From Microbacteriaceae bacterium (GTDB lineage: Bacteria; Actinomycetota; Actinomycetes; Actinomycetales; Microbacteriaceae): a DNA stretch of 46,046 nt. A model generated the notes under the pieces. The model was given only the letters and a program-made list of their open reading frames with translations, made no database searches and was not told where the DNA came from. Position 1 is the stretch's first letter; each line of letters opens with the position of its first letter. Below are positions 26,652 through 37,627 of this stretch, piece by piece. Made by a program: the position numbers and the translations under genes. The DNA is taken from NCBI GenBank assembly GCA_031177985.1, contig JAPSJW010000006.1:1-46046 (forward strand), given 5' to 3'.

Positions 26652-27350
26652 ATGGTCGTCGAGGCTAACGAAGGCAAGCGGCTCGAGGTCGAGGTCGACG
26701 GGGTGCGCTACCAGCGCATCCCGATCAAGACCCATGTCGTGATGGCGGGCGAGGACATCGTCGAGGTCGTCACGAAGTACGCGGCACCCGTCGTCCGCGA
26801 CGGCGACGCCCTCTTCGTGACCGAGAAGATCGTCGCGATCTCGCAGGGGCGGTCGTATCCGCTCGACGAGATCCGTCCGCGCAAGCTGGCCGTCTTCCTC
26901 TCGAAGTACGTCACGAAGACCTCGCACGGCATCGGCCTCGGCATCCCCGAGACGATGGAGATGGCGCTGCGGGAGTGCGGCACGCCGCGCATCCTGTTCG
27001 CCGCCGCCGTCGCCGCGGTCACGAAGCTCATCGGCCGTCGCGGCGACTTCTACCGCATCGCGGGATCCAAGGCGCGGGGCATCGACGGGCCGACGAGCGG
27101 CACGATCCCTCCCTACAACTCCCAGGTCGTGCTCGTCCCCGAGCGGCCGAACGAGGTCGCCCGCGACCTGAAGCGCGCGCTGGGCGTGGCTGTCGACGTG
27201 CTCATCGTCGACATCAACGACTTCGGCGGCAACATCCTCGGGTCGACCGCGGACAAGGCGACGACTCAGCGGATGGTGCGCATCCTCGCCGACAACCCGC
27301 TGGGCCAGGGGCACCAGAGCACGCCGCTCGGCGTGGTCCGCAAGGCCTGA
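26652..27350 (+). CDS. CofE-like protein (coenzyme F420-0:gamma-glutamyl ligase family)
   Basis: A 232-residue protein of the F420-0:glutamate ligase family. Blocks seen are RIPIKTHVVMAGEDIVEVV at the N-terminus, GDALFVTEKIVAISQGRSYPLDEIRPRKLA and GIGLGIPETMEMAL. Near the C-terminus are SGTIPPYNSQVVLVPERP and IVDINDFGGNILGST. The family adds glutamate to a phospho-lactyl acceptor with GTP in F420 makers. No other F420 gene is present, and many homologs next to sigA are uncharacterised, so the substrate may differ. It is 12 bp after sigA and probably co-transcribed, and converges on the ATP-grasp gene. Confidence 0.78.
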   Translation: MVVEANEGKRLEVEVDGVRYQRIPIKTHVVMAGEDIVEVVTKYAAPVVRDGDALFVTEKIVAISQGRSYPLDEIRPRKLAVFLSKYVTKTSHGIGLGIPETMEMALRECGTPRILFAAAVAAVTKLIGRRGDFYRIAGSKARGIDGPTSGTIPPYNSQVVLVPERPNEVARDLKRALGVAVDVLIVDINDFGGNILGSTADKATTQRMVRILADNPLGQGHQSTPLGVVRKA

Positions 27351-27378
27351 CCAGCAGGAAGCAGCCCGGTCAGCCGGG

Positions 27379-28398
27379 TCAGAACCCGATGGCCGCCCGG
27401 TAGACGGGCAGCAGTCCCTCCCGCACCCCCGACGCGCTGGGCTTCAGCTGGAAGACGCCGGTGTTGTAGTTGCCCTCGATGACCGCAGGGCCCGTCGGCG
27501 TGATCGCGATGTCCCATCCGATGTAGGGGATCTGCGGCACCTCACGGGCCAGCCGCTCGACGAAGTCGGTCAGCTCGGAGAACAGCGGGACGGCGAAGCC
27601 GACGATGCTCTCTCCGGTGAGCGGATGCACCCGATAGCTCGCGCCGCTGTCGTCGAAGGCCGGATGGTGCACGACGCCGTCGTCGTCGACCATCGTGTAC
27701 ATCCCGCCCCCGCTGAAGTTGTCGACGTCGCCGCCGTTGCCGATCCGGAGGGCTCGCGCCAGCACGTGCACGCGGTCCTGCGGGTCGAGGAAGGTGACGA
27801 TCCTCAGGGTGTTGACGCTCGAGGGGTTGAGCGCCGCCATGCGCTCGTGCTGCGTCAGGAACTGCTCGACGAGGAACTGCCTCGTACTGGTGAGACCTGC
27901 GACGAAGGCGCCCCAGTCGGTGATCTCCGCGGCGCTCCGCTTCTCGATCCCTTTGCCGCCGAGGCTGTCGGGCACCTTGACCATGACCGTTCCGTGCCGC
28001 TCGACGAAGGCCTGCACCTCCGGAACGGTCGAGGAGCGGATGTCCAGCCACTCGCGTCCGAGGTAGGCGCCGAAGCGCTTGTCGAAGTTCGACTTGTCGG
28101 CGAACAGATCGCGGTGCTCGCGGCTGTTGAGCTTGAGCGCCAGATGATTCGACTTCGGATGGGTCATGAAGGTGCGCCGTTCGCGCGCCTTCAGCAGGTG
28201 GAAGTCCCAGTCCAGGTAGTCCTGGAAGCCGGCCTCGTACTTGACCGAGCACCAGAAGAGGTCGACGACGAGCAGCGGCCACGGCTTCCAGGTGGTGCGT
28301 GACGCGGTCTTGGCGATGCGCACGACGTTGCCGAGATCAAGGGCGCGGGCGCGCTTGGCGAGATAGTCGACCCGTCGTCCCAGTCCCAGACCCGCCAT
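27379..28398 (-). CDS. ATP-grasp protein, sugar-transfer-associated type
   Basis: A 339-residue protein with a complete ATP-grasp domain of the PF14397 (ATPgrasp_ST) type. It has a helical N-terminal part (about 1-115), then TVMVKVPDSLGGKGIEK with the ATP-binding Lys and glycine loop (about 136-155). ALNPSSVNTLRIVTFL, NFSGGGMYTMVDDDG and the metal site DIAITPTGPAVIEGNYNTG follow, the last containing the metal-ligand Glu and Asn. Such proteins form amide or ester-like bonds on acyl-phosphate intermediates, often near glycan genes; the substrate here is unknown. AAAGGAG is 5 nt before the ATG. Confidence 0.82.
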   Translation of the reverse strand: MAGLGLGRRVDYLAKRARALDLGNVVRIAKTASRTTWKPWPLLVVDLFWCSVKYEAGFQDYLDWDFHLLKARERRTFMTHPKSNHLALKLNSREHRDLFADKSNFDKRFGAYLGREWLDIRSSTVPEVQAFVERHGTVMVKVPDSLGGKGIEKRSAAEITDWGAFVAGLTSTRQFLVEQFLTQHERMAALNPSSVNTLRIVTFLDPQDRVHVLARALRIGNGGDVDNFSGGGMYTMVDDDGVVHHPAFDDSGASYRVHPLTGESIVGFAVPLFSELTDFVERLAREVPQIPYIGWDIAITPTGPAVIEGNYNTGVFQLKPSASGVREGLLPVYRAAIGF

Positions 28399-28443
28399 CC
28401 GTGCTCCTTTCGCCGCATCCCATCCAAGCAGACCGGGAACGAC

Positions 28444-28475
28444 GAAGGCCCCGGACGAAGCCGTCCGGGGCCTTC
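28444..28475 (-). terminator. Terminator after the DUF7455 gene
   Basis: A perfect 14-bp stem (28444-28457 with 28462-28475; arms GAAGGCCCCGGACG and CGTCCGGGGCCTTC) closed by the tetraloop AAGC. It lies 18 bp after the DUF7455 stop and before the ATP-grasp gene on the same strand, so it separates two units. Confidence 0.8.
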
Positions 28476-28492
28476 CTTCGTTCGTGGGGGCG

Positions 28493-28732
28493 TCAGCCCT
28501 GACGGACCTCGTCGTGCAGACGGGAGGTCTCGTCGTGCCAGTTCAGGGCGGTCGGGGCGAGCTTCTCCTTGAATGCCGCACCGTGGTGCGCGCAGAAGAG
28601 GAGCTCTCCGGTGCTGAGCGTGGCGCGGATGTACGCCTGGGCTCCGCAGTAGTCGCAGCGGTCCAGAGCGGTGAGCTCGTGCTGGACCTCGAGCGCGTCC
28701 ACTGTGCCGTTCTCGGTGGTGATGCCTGACAT
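28493..28732 (-). CDS. DUF7455 domain protein, small zinc-ribbon-like
   Basis: A 79-residue acidic protein with ALDRCDYCGAQAYIRATLSTGELLFCAHHG, a CxxC plus CxHH pair that suggests one bound zinc. The C-terminal helix is NWHDETSRLHDEVRQG. GAAGGAG lies 6 nt before the ATG. This small protein recurs between sigA and parE in actinobacteria; its function is unknown. It diverges from parE over about 190 bp. Confidence 0.85.
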   Translation of the reverse strand: MSGITTENGTVDALEVQHELTALDRCDYCGAQAYIRATLSTGELLFCAHHGAAFKEKLAPTALNWHDETSRLHDEVRQG

Positions 28733-28882
28733 CTGAGCTCCTTCGGGCTGGTGGCGAGTCTGGTCCGTGCATCCATGTAACCACGCCGCCGCCGCGCCCG
28801 CGGGACGCTGGAGCGCATTTCGCTCACCGCGTACCCTGCGGCCCGGCGGGTGTCGGTGCCGGTCGGGGTCGGGCGTCCCGCC

Positions 28883-28888
28883 TAGGCT
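28883..28888 (+). promoter_or_regulatory. Possible -10 of parE
   Basis: TAGGCT, 34 nt before the parE GTG, gives a leader of about 28 nt that includes the ribosome site AGGAGG at 28913-28918. The upstream sequence is GC-rich, with no clear -35. Confidence 0.4.
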
Positions 28889-28922
28889 GAAGGCCGCCCG
28901 AGAACCCGATCGAGGAGGCCGT

Positions 28923-30995
<2,073 letters not shown>

Positions 30996-30997
30996 GC

Positions 30998-31014
30998 CCG
31001 CCGCTCAGCGGCGG
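30998..31014. terminator. Hairpin between convergent parE and the response regulator gene
   Basis: A 7-bp all-GC stem (CCGCCGC/GCGGCGG) with loop TCA begins 3 bp after the parE stop. A second, weaker stem (31014-31019 with 31027-31032) overlaps the response regulator stop. Confidence 0.5.
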
Positions 31015-31027
31015 CTGAGGAGCCGGC

Positions 31028-31681
31028 TCAGCGCCCCAGCCCGGCGTCTCGGGCGCGGATGATCGCCTCGGCCCGGTCGGCGACCTGCAGCTTCGTGAAG
31101 ATGTTCGACACGTTGTTGCGGATGGTCTTGGGGGAGAGGTACAGCGCCTGCGCGATCGACGCGTTCGAGCGCCCTGAGGCCAGCAGGTCGAGGATCTCGC
31201 GCTCGCGCTCCGTGAGCTGAGGGAAGGCCGCCGGCACCGGGGCCGCAGTAGCGCCGCCGGAGAAGAACTCCCCGATCCGGCGGGCGAGGGCGGCACCGAA
31301 CACGACGTCGCCGCCCGCGACGGCACGGATGGCCCGCAGGATCTCCGCGTGGTCGGCTCCCTTCAGCAGGTAGCCGCGAGCACCTGCGCGCATCGCCTGG
31401 AACACCGTCTCGTCGTCCTCGGACATGGTCAGCACGACGATGCCGATGTGCGGGCTGTGCGTGGTGATGCGCCTGGTGGCCTCGATGCCGTCGATGCCGG
31501 GCATCTGCACGTCCATGACGACGACATCGGGCTGCTCGTGCGCGACCGTGGCGACCGCTTCCTCGCCGTCGCTCGCCGTGGCGACGACCTCCACGCCGTC
31601 CGAGGATCCGAGCAGGGCCGAGAGCCCTTCGCGGTAGACGGGGTGGTCATCGACGAGCACGACGCGGATGTCGTCAGACAT
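31028..31681 (-). CDS. NarL/LuxR-family response regulator
   Basis: A 217-residue regulator. The receiver domain (1-125) has the acidic pair D11/D12, the phospho-acceptor D57 in VVMDVQMPGIDG and YLLKGA with the conserved Lys. The C-terminal LuxR helix-turn-helix is LTEREREILDLLASGRSNASIAQALYLSPKTIRNNVSNIF. Its start overlaps the end of the histidine kinase gene by 8 bp, so the two are translated together. It should bind inverted repeats, probably including the GTCCCG cluster upstream of the kinase. The input signal is unknown. Confidence 0.93.
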   Translation of the reverse strand: MSDDIRVVLVDDHPVYREGLSALLGSSDGVEVVATASDGEEAVATVAHEQPDVVVMDVQMPGIDGIEATRRITTHSPHIGIVVLTMSEDDETVFQAMRAGARGYLLKGADHAEILRAIRAVAGGDVVFGAALARRIGEFFSGGATAAPVPAAFPQLTEREREILDLLASGRSNASIAQALYLSPKTIRNNVSNIFTKLQVADRAEAIIRARDAGLGR

Positions 31682-33728
31682 GGGCTGCCTCCTGGCTGCG
31701 GGTGGTGGGAAGGACGGCGCGCAGCACGGTGCCGCCGCCGTCCCGCGGGACGATGTCGAGGCTTCCGCCGAGCTCGAGGGCGCGCTCCCGGCCCGAGGCC
31801 AGCCCGATGCCGGGCACCGCGTCGGCAGGGATCCCGATGCCGTCATCGGCGACCTCTGCCACGAGCGTGTCGCCGGTCTGGTCGAGGCGGATCCAGGCGC
31901 GGCTCGCCTGGGCGTGCTTGGCGATGTTCGTCAGCGCCTCCGAGACGATGCGGTACGCGGCCACCTCGGCCGCGGCCGGGAGGTCCCGGGGCACGCGGGC
32001 GTCGACCTCGATCGCGAGTCCTCCGCGGAAACGCTCGGCCTGCTGGTCGACCGCTCGGGCGAGGCCGAGGTCGTCGAGCGCCGGAGGCCGCAGGTCGTGG
32101 ACGAGGCGACGGATGTCGGCGACGGCCTCCGAGGCATCCGTGATCGCGGAGTCGAGAGCATCGATCGCCCGATCGGGGGAGTCCTGCACGAGCGTGCGGG
32201 CGAGCTCGAGCCGGAGCTTCACTCCGGCGAGCATGGGACCCAGTCCGTCGTGCAGGTCCCGTCGGATCCGCGACCGCTCCTCCTCGCGGGCGGACACGAG
32301 TCCTTCCCGGATGCGCTGAAGCTCGGCGCTCAACTCGGAGTTCAGCACCGCGGCGGCGGCCTGGCGCACGAGATCGCCGAGCAGCTTGCGGTCGCGCCGC
32401 GACAGGCGCGGCCGGCGTCCGGGCTCCATCACGATCCGGCCGATCGTGCGCCCACGGTATTCGAGCGGCAGCTCCGCGGTGTCCCGGTCGGAGGGCCGAC
32501 CGTGCTCCGCCGTCAGCCTGCGACCGTCCGGGCGCTCCAGCTCCACTCGCACGTAGCCCGAGGCGAAGGCCTCGGCGACGGAGTCGGCGATGCGCTCGAG
32601 CTGCTCGCCAGGGCCTTTCGCGGCTTCGAGAGCATCCGCCAGCGCCGAGACGGCACCGTAGGGGTCCTCGCGCCTGCCGTTGACGAGCCTGCTGACGAAC
32701 CGGAAGATGCGCTCGCGCAGCGGCGCGTAGACGACGGTCACGGCGATCACCGCGACCAGTGCGCTCGACCGCTGATCGATGACCGCGCCGAGGGCGGCGA
32801 GCACCAGGAGATCCACCGCGAACACGGATGCGACGAGGAGCCCGTAGACCAGCGTCCAGCTCACCAGCCGGTCGATCTCGTAGAGCCGGTACCGCGCCAC
32901 CGCGATCACGACGGCCGTGCACAGCAGCGCGATGTCGATCGTGCCGATGATGTCGCTCGCGAGCTGCGGCAGCATGTTGCCGACCAGCACGCCGATCACG
33001 AAGAGAGCACCAGCCCAGATCAGCCACCGCAGCTGCGACCGCCGCACCGCGTCCGCGCCGATGCGGCGGCTCATGGTGACCACGAGGGCCAGCACCGTGC
33101 CGAAGAGCATGGTCGGGAACGCGACGTCGGCGATCACGTGCCAGGCCTCGTCGGTGAGCGGAAGGGTGATGGGCGGCTGATCGTAGCGGGCCATCGCCGC
33201 CTGTTCGGGCTCCTGCGAGAGCAGGATGTGGCTGGGAGCGAGGATCGACGACAGCGGCATCACCAGGGCGATCGCCAGCGCCGCGAAGGCCGCGACGCGC
33301 CACGGGCCTCTGCGCGGGAGGCGGCCATCGGGAAAGAGCAGCAGAACCAGCTGGATCGGCAGCACGAGGATCGCGCCGAACCGGACGTAGAACCAGAACG
33401 CGAACTGGGTGCCAGGAGCATCGGGGTCGAAGGCGAGCGCCCAGTTCAGATAGGCCGAGGCGGTGCCGTCGACCGCCCACAGCAGCCCGAAGACGGTCAG
33501 GATGATGGCGATGGGGTTGCGGGGCAGCCGCCACTGGAGGAGCGCCCCGGGGATCAGCATCGCGAGACCCGGAAGAGCACCCGTCCAGCCGGCGGAGAAG
33601 AAGGGGTCGGGGTCGACCCGGTAGCTGACGATGTCGAGCACGATCGCCACGAGGCTTGCCAGCACTCCCACGACGACGGCGGCGAGCACCAGCGCGCGCG
33701 ACCATACGGGGACGTGCTGCTGCTCCAT
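31674..33728 (-). CDS. Membrane sensor histidine kinase, HisKA_3 type
   Basis: A 684-residue kinase. About ten hydrophobic helices fill residues 10-320, a large membrane input region without an obvious extracellular sensor. A GAF-like domain follows (about 330-480). The dimerisation/phospho-acceptor block has His493 in RRDLHDGLGPMLAGVKLRL, and the ATPase domain has AYRIVSEALTNIAKHA and VADDGIGIPADAVPGIGLASGRERAL. This type pairs with NarL regulators such as its partner gene. The start is ambiguous: MEQQHVPV (33728) is chosen because CACGAT lies 7 nt upstream, whereas the ATG at 33737 has no ribosome site. The opposite-strand glycosyltransferase starts 120 bp away. Confidence 0.88.
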   Translation of the reverse strand: MEQQHVPVWSRALVLAAVVVGVLASLVAIVLDIVSYRVDPDPFFSAGWTGALPGLAMLIPGALLQWRLPRNPIAIILTVFGLLWAVDGTASAYLNWALAFDPDAPGTQFAFWFYVRFGAILVLPIQLVLLLFPDGRLPRRGPWRVAAFAALAIALVMPLSSILAPSHILLSQEPEQAAMARYDQPPITLPLTDEAWHVIADVAFPTMLFGTVLALVVTMSRRIGADAVRRSQLRWLIWAGALFVIGVLVGNMLPQLASDIIGTIDIALLCTAVVIAVARYRLYEIDRLVSWTLVYGLLVASVFAVDLLVLAALGAVIDQRSSALVAVIAVTVVYAPLRERIFRFVSRLVNGRREDPYGAVSALADALEAAKGPGEQLERIADSVAEAFASGYVRVELERPDGRRLTAEHGRPSDRDTAELPLEYRGRTIGRIVMEPGRRPRLSRRDRKLLGDLVRQAAAAVLNSELSAELQRIREGLVSAREEERSRIRRDLHDGLGPMLAGVKLRLELARTLVQDSPDRAIDALDSAITDASEAVADIRRLVHDLRPPALDDLGLARAVDQQAERFRGGLAIEVDARVPRDLPAAAEVAAYRIVSEALTNIAKHAQASRAWIRLDQTGDTLVAEVADDGIGIPADAVPGIGLASGRERALELGGSLDIVPRDGGGTVLRAVLPTTRSQEAAHV

Positions 33729-33752
33729 AGCGACCATCGTGGCAGGCGCGCG

Positions 33753-33826
33753 GTCCCGCTGTCCCGGGACGGGCGTCCCGCGTGTCGCCGAGGAATCGGG
33801 GGGATGATCCCCTGGTGACCGGGACG
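33753..33826. promoter_or_regulatory. Cluster of GTCCCG/CGGGAC repeats between the kinase and glycosyltransferase genes
   Basis: Five copies of the hexamer GTCCCG or its complement occur in 74 bp, including a 16-bp perfect inverted repeat (CGGGACG-GG-CGTCCCG, 33765-33780) and a 10-bp palindrome at 33761-33770. A degenerate copy (CCGGGACGCCCGG, 33819-33831) lies close to the glycosyltransferase start. It looks like an operator for the adjacent response regulator, and could control both divergent genes. Confidence 0.5.
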
Positions 33827-33848
33827 CCCGGCAGAGCAGAGTTCCGGC

Positions 33849-35159
33849 ATGCTCTCGCTCCTGCTCGTCAGCACCCCCGTGCACGGTCACGTGGCCCCGG
33901 TGCTCAATGTCGCCCGGCATCTCGTGTCCGCGGGCCACCGGGTCCGGTTCCTCACCGGCTCCCGCTTCCGGTCGTCGGTCGAGGCGACCGGAGCGCAGTT
34001 CCTTCCGCTTCCCGCCGCCGCCGACTTCGACGACCGCGACCTCGATCGCGCCTTCCCCGGCCGCACTCGCCTCCGCGGCCTCGACCGCATCCGCTTCGAC
34101 GTCGAGGCGATCTTCCTGCGGCCGATGGAGGCACAGCTGGAGGCGATCGACCAGGCGCTCGCGCTCGAACCCGCCGACGCTGTGCTCCTCGAGACGATGA
34201 CCGCTGCGGCGGCACCCCTCGCCCTCCGACCGCGCGCGGAGCGGCCCGTACTCGTGAACCTCGGCATCATCCCGCTCGGGGTGCCGAGCATCGACACCGC
34301 CCCGTTCGGCCTCGGCATCGCGCCGCTTCCCGGTCCGCTCGGCCGGCTGCGCAACGCCCTGCTCTACCGCCTCGCCGAGCACGTCGTGTTCGGTCGTCTG
34401 CAGCGCAGGGCCCGCGCCGACCTCCGCCGCCTCACGGGCGCCGAGCTGCCCTGCGGACTCATGGATGCGGCGACCCTCCTCGACGCGATCGTGCAGTTCA
34501 CGGTGCCGTCATTCGAGTACGACCGCAGCGACCTGCCGGGCAACGTGCACTTCGTCGGGCCGGTGTCGAGGCTGCAGCCGGCCCCGATCGACCGTCCGTC
34601 CTGGTGGGGCGACCTCGCGCGAGCGAAGCGCGTCGTGCACGTGACGCAGGGCACGGTGGCCAACGCGGATCCCGGGGAACTCATCCGGCCGACGCTCGAC
34701 GGCCTCGCCGGCACGGATGCGCTGGTCGTGGTCAGCACCGGGGGACGTCCGGTCGAGGAGCTCGGCCCGCTGCCGGCCAACGCCCGCGCGGCGGAGTTCC
34801 TGCCCTACGACGAGCTGCTGCCCTACGTGGACGTCGTCGTGACGAACGGCGGCTACGGGGGAGTGCACTACGCCCTGGAGCGCGGCATCCCGCTCGTGGT
34901 GGCGGGCCGCACGGAGGACAAGGCGGAGGTCAGCGCCCGCGTGGCGTGGTCGGGCGCCGGGATCGACCTGCGCACCGAACGACCGGCACCCGGCGCCGTG
35001 CGCGACGCCGTCAGGCGCGTGCTGGTCGAGCCGCGCTTCGCCGAGGCGAGCGCGCGCATCGCGCGCGACATCGCCGCGGCGCCCGGTGCAGCGGGCCTCG
35101 AGCGCATCCTCGCCGACCTCGTGGCGCGCCGCGCAGCGAAGGAAGCGGTCCCCGCCTAG
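33849..35159 (+). CDS. GT1-family glycosyltransferase (UGT/MGT-like)
   Basis: A 436-residue two-domain GT-B enzyme. The N-terminal acceptor domain opens LLLVSTPVHGHVAPVLNVARHL. The C-terminal nucleotide-sugar domain has VHVTQGTVAN and the family signature FLPYDELLPYVDVVVTNGGYGGVHYALERGIPLVVAG. This resembles macrolide/UDP-sugar transferases that glycosylate lipids or small molecules; the acceptor is unknown. CAGAGT lies 6 nt before the ATG, a weak leaderless promoter. Its stop codon overlaps the stop of the convergent parC gene by 4 bp. Confidence 0.85.
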   Translation: MLSLLLVSTPVHGHVAPVLNVARHLVSAGHRVRFLTGSRFRSSVEATGAQFLPLPAAADFDDRDLDRAFPGRTRLRGLDRIRFDVEAIFLRPMEAQLEAIDQALALEPADAVLLETMTAAAAPLALRPRAERPVLVNLGIIPLGVPSIDTAPFGLGIAPLPGPLGRLRNALLYRLAEHVVFGRLQRRARADLRRLTGAELPCGLMDAATLLDAIVQFTVPSFEYDRSDLPGNVHFVGPVSRLQPAPIDRPSWWGDLARAKRVVHVTQGTVANADPGELIRPTLDGLAGTDALVVVSTGGRPVEELGPLPANARAAEFLPYDELLPYVDVVVTNGGYGGVHYALERGIPLVVAGRTEDKAEVSARVAWSGAGIDLRTERPAPGAVRDAVRRVLVEPRFAEASARIARDIAAAPGAAGLERILADLVARRAAKEAVPA

Positions 35160-37609
35160 ACCGGTCCGCCGATCGACCCCACGACGCCGTCGAGGGTCGT
35201 CCCAGAAGCATCCCGCTTCGACAGGGTCTCGGGGAGCGCGCGCACCGCGCCGTCCGTGCCGACGGCGTGCGGCGGAGCCGACCCGACCCAGGCGACCGCC
35301 AAAGCGTCCTCGCCCTTGAGGAAGGCGTGACAGCGCACACCGCCCGTCGCTCGGCCCTTGGCGGGGAACTCGGCGAAGGTCGAGACCTTCGCGCGGCCGA
35401 AGTCGGTGCCCGGGATCGCGGCACTCGCTGTGGAGATGGTCGCCACCACGGCATCCGCCGCCGAGACGACGCCGCCGAAGAACAGCACCCGTGCCTTCGG
35501 CGACAGGTTGATGCCCGCGACGCCGCTGGCCGCGACGCCCTGGGGGCGGACGGCGCCCGCCGAGAAGTGCAGCAGCTGCGCGTCGGTCGTGACGAAGACC
35601 AGCTCTTCGTCGTCGGCGCCCTGGTGGACGCCGACGACCTCGTCGCCCGGTTTCAACGCGATGAGCTCGAACTCCGGACGGTTCGGGTAGCCGCCCGGCG
35701 TGACCCGCTTGACCACGCCCTGGGCGGTGCCGAGGGCGATCGGCGCGTCGGAGCTCAGCGAGACCAGCCCGAGGATCCGCTCCTTCTTGTCGGGGAGGGA
35801 CAGGTACTCCGCGATGCGTGCTCCAGCGCCGAGCTGCACCGAGCTCGGCGGGACAGCCGGGAGGTCCACCGGGGTGAACCGCAGCAGGCGGCCGCGGTTC
35901 GTCACCGCACCGAGCTCTGAGCGGCTCGTCGTGTCGACCCGCGAGCGGATGGCGTCGTGCTTCGAGCGCCGACGCGGCACAGCGAGCGCTGCCGTGCCCT
36001 CCGGCGGGAGGTCGACCCGCACGGCGCGGCCCGTGGTCGACAGCAGCACCCGGCATGGCACGTCCTGGATCTCGAGCACCGGCGCGGCCTTGCGCGAGCT
36101 CGACGCGATCGAGGGAGCCGCCTCGGTGAGCAGGGTGCGGCGCGGCGTGCCGAAGCGGTCCGCGACCGCCTCCAGCTCGTCGGAGACGAGGCCGCGCAGA
36201 CGGGCGGGGTCCGCGAGGATCGCCTCCAGCTCGGCGATCTCCTCGCGGAGCTGGTCGCGCTCCGTCTCGAGCTCGATCCGGCTGAACCGGGTGAGCCTGC
36301 GCAGCCGCAGCTCGAGGATGTACTCCGCCTGCACCTGGCTGAGGTCGAAGACGTCCATCAGGCGCGTGCGCGCCTGCTCGCCGTCGTCGCTCGTGCGGAT
36401 GACCTGGATGACCTCGTCGATGTCGAGGATCGCGACGAGGAGGCCCTCGACGAGGTGCAGCCTCTCGTTCCTGCGTGCCAGACGGTATCGGCTGCGGCGG
36501 GTGACGACCTCGAGCCGGTGCTCGAGGTAGACGCGCAGGAGCTCCTTGAGGCCGAGGGTCTGGGGCTTGCCGTCGACGAGAGCGACGTTGTTGATGCTGA
36601 AGCCGTCCTCGAGCGGGGTGAGGCGGTAGAGCTGCTCGAGCACCGCATCCGGGCTGAAGCCGGTCTTGATGCCGATGACGAGGCGCAGGCCGTTCTTGCG
36701 GTCGGTGAGGTCGGTGACGTCGGAGATGCCGCTGATCTTCTTGGAGGTCACCCCCTCCTTGATCTTCTCGACGACCCGCTCGGGGCCGACGAGGAAGGGG
36801 AGCTCAGTGACGACGAGGCCGGTCTTGCGCGCCGTCAGCGACTCGATCGACACCTTCGCCCTGGTGCGGAACGCGCCGCGACCGGTCGCGTAGGCGTCGC
36901 GGATGCCGGAGAGACCGAGGATCGTGCCGCCGGTGGGCAGGTCGGGGCCCGGCACATAGGCCATGAGGTCCTCGAGGGTGGCATCCGGATTGTCGAGCAG
37001 GTGCCTGGCGGCGCCGACGACCTCGATGAGGTTGTGCGGCGCCATGTTCGTCGCCATGCCGACCGCGATGCCACTCGCGCCGTTGACGAGGAGGTTGGGG
37101 AACGCGCTCGGCAGCACGGAGGGCTGCATGAGCTGGTTGTCATAGTTCGGCACGAACTCGACGACGTCCTCGTCGAGGCTCTCTGTCATCGCGAGCGCCG
37201 CTGCGTCGAGCCGCACCTCGGTGTAGCGAGGAGCGGCCGGGCCGTCGTCGAGCGAGCCGAAGTTGCCGTGGCCGTCGACCAGGGGCACCCGCATGACGAA
37301 GTCCTGCGTCAGGCGCACCATCGCGTCGTAGATCGCGGTGTCGCTGTGCGGGTGCAGCTTGCCCATGACCTCGCCGGTCACGCGCGCCGACTTCACGTGC
37401 CCGCGGTCGGGCCGCAGGCCCATCTCGGTCATCTGATAGAGGATGCGGCGCTGCACGGGCTTCAGGCCGTCGCGGGCATCGGGGAGCGCCCTCGAGTAGA
37501 TGACGGAGTAGGCGTACTCGAGGAACGAGCCCTGCATCTCTGCGGCGACGTCGACATCCTCGATGCGCTCTCCCGTGCTGACAGGGCTCGGGTTCTCGGG
37601 AGTAGTCAT
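35156..37609 (-). CDS. parC: DNA topoisomerase IV subunit A
   Basis: The DNA-cleaving half of topoisomerase IV, partner of ParE at 28923. The 817-residue product has the winged-helix/tower region starting at about residue 30 ([28 protein letters not shown]), the quinolone-determining stretch [18 protein letters not shown], the catalytic Tyr129 in [10 protein letters not shown], and C-terminal beta-propeller blades. No gyrase-specific GyrA box (QRRGGKG) is present, hence ParC. The message would have a very short leader: a TAGCAT -10 on this strand lies 12 nt before the ATG. The two subunit genes are separated by about 4 kb of signalling and glycosyltransferase genes. Confidence 0.9.
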   Translation of the reverse strand: MTTPENPSPVSTGERIEDVDVAAEMQGSFLEYAYSVIYSRALPDARDGLKPVQRRILYQMTEMGLRPDRGHVKSARVTGEVMGKLHPHSDTAIYDAMVRLTQDFVMRVPLVDGHGNFGSLDDGPAAPRYTEVRLDAAALAMTESLDEDVVEFVPNYDNQLMQPSVLPSAFPNLLVNGASGIAVGMATNMAPHNLIEVVGAARHLLDNPDATLEDLMAYVPGPDLPTGGTILGLSGIRDAYATGRGAFRTRAKVSIESLTARKTGLVVTELPFLVGPERVVEKIKEGVTSKKISGISDVTDLTDRKNGLRLVIGIKTGFSPDAVLEQLYRLTPLEDGFSINNVALVDGKPQTLGLKELLRVYLEHRLEVVTRRSRYRLARRNERLHLVEGLLVAILDIDEVIQVIRTSDDGEQARTRLMDVFDLSQVQAEYILELRLRRLTRFSRIELETERDQLREEIAELEAILADPARLRGLVSDELEAVADRFGTPRRTLLTEAAPSIASSSRKAAPVLEIQDVPCRVLLSTTGRAVRVDLPPEGTAALAVPRRRSKHDAIRSRVDTTSRSELGAVTNRGRLLRFTPVDLPAVPPSSVQLGAGARIAEYLSLPDKKERILGLVSLSSDAPIALGTAQGVVKRVTPGGYPNRPEFELIALKPGDEVVGVHQGADDEELVFVTTDAQLLHFSAGAVRPQGVAASGVAGINLSPKARVLFFGGVVSAADAVVATISTASAAIPGTDFGRAKVSTFAEFPAKGRATGGVRCHAFLKGEDALAVAWVGSAPPHAVGTDGAVRALPETLSKRDASGTTLDGVVGSIGGPV

Positions 37610-37627
37610 AGGATGGCGCCCATGCTA
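37609..37627. promoter_or_regulatory. Overlapping divergent promoters of parC and the phosphodiesterase gene
   Basis: TAGGAT (37609-37614, plus strand) ends 7 nt before the ATG at 37622, giving a leaderless message. TAGCAT (37627 to 37622, minus strand) serves parC and overlaps that same ATG. The predicted starts are only about 6-8 bp apart, so polymerase cannot sit on both at once. Confidence 0.5.

Noticed and set aside
27351-27378. Hairpin between the CofE-like and ATP-grasp genes
   Set aside because: Only a 5-bp CCCGG/CCGGG stem, too weak to call a terminator in this GC range.
35957-37621. Open frame upstream of the phosphodiesterase, antisense to parC
   Set aside because: It is an antisense shadow of parC; the real start of the phosphodiesterase is at 37622, after a -10 element.
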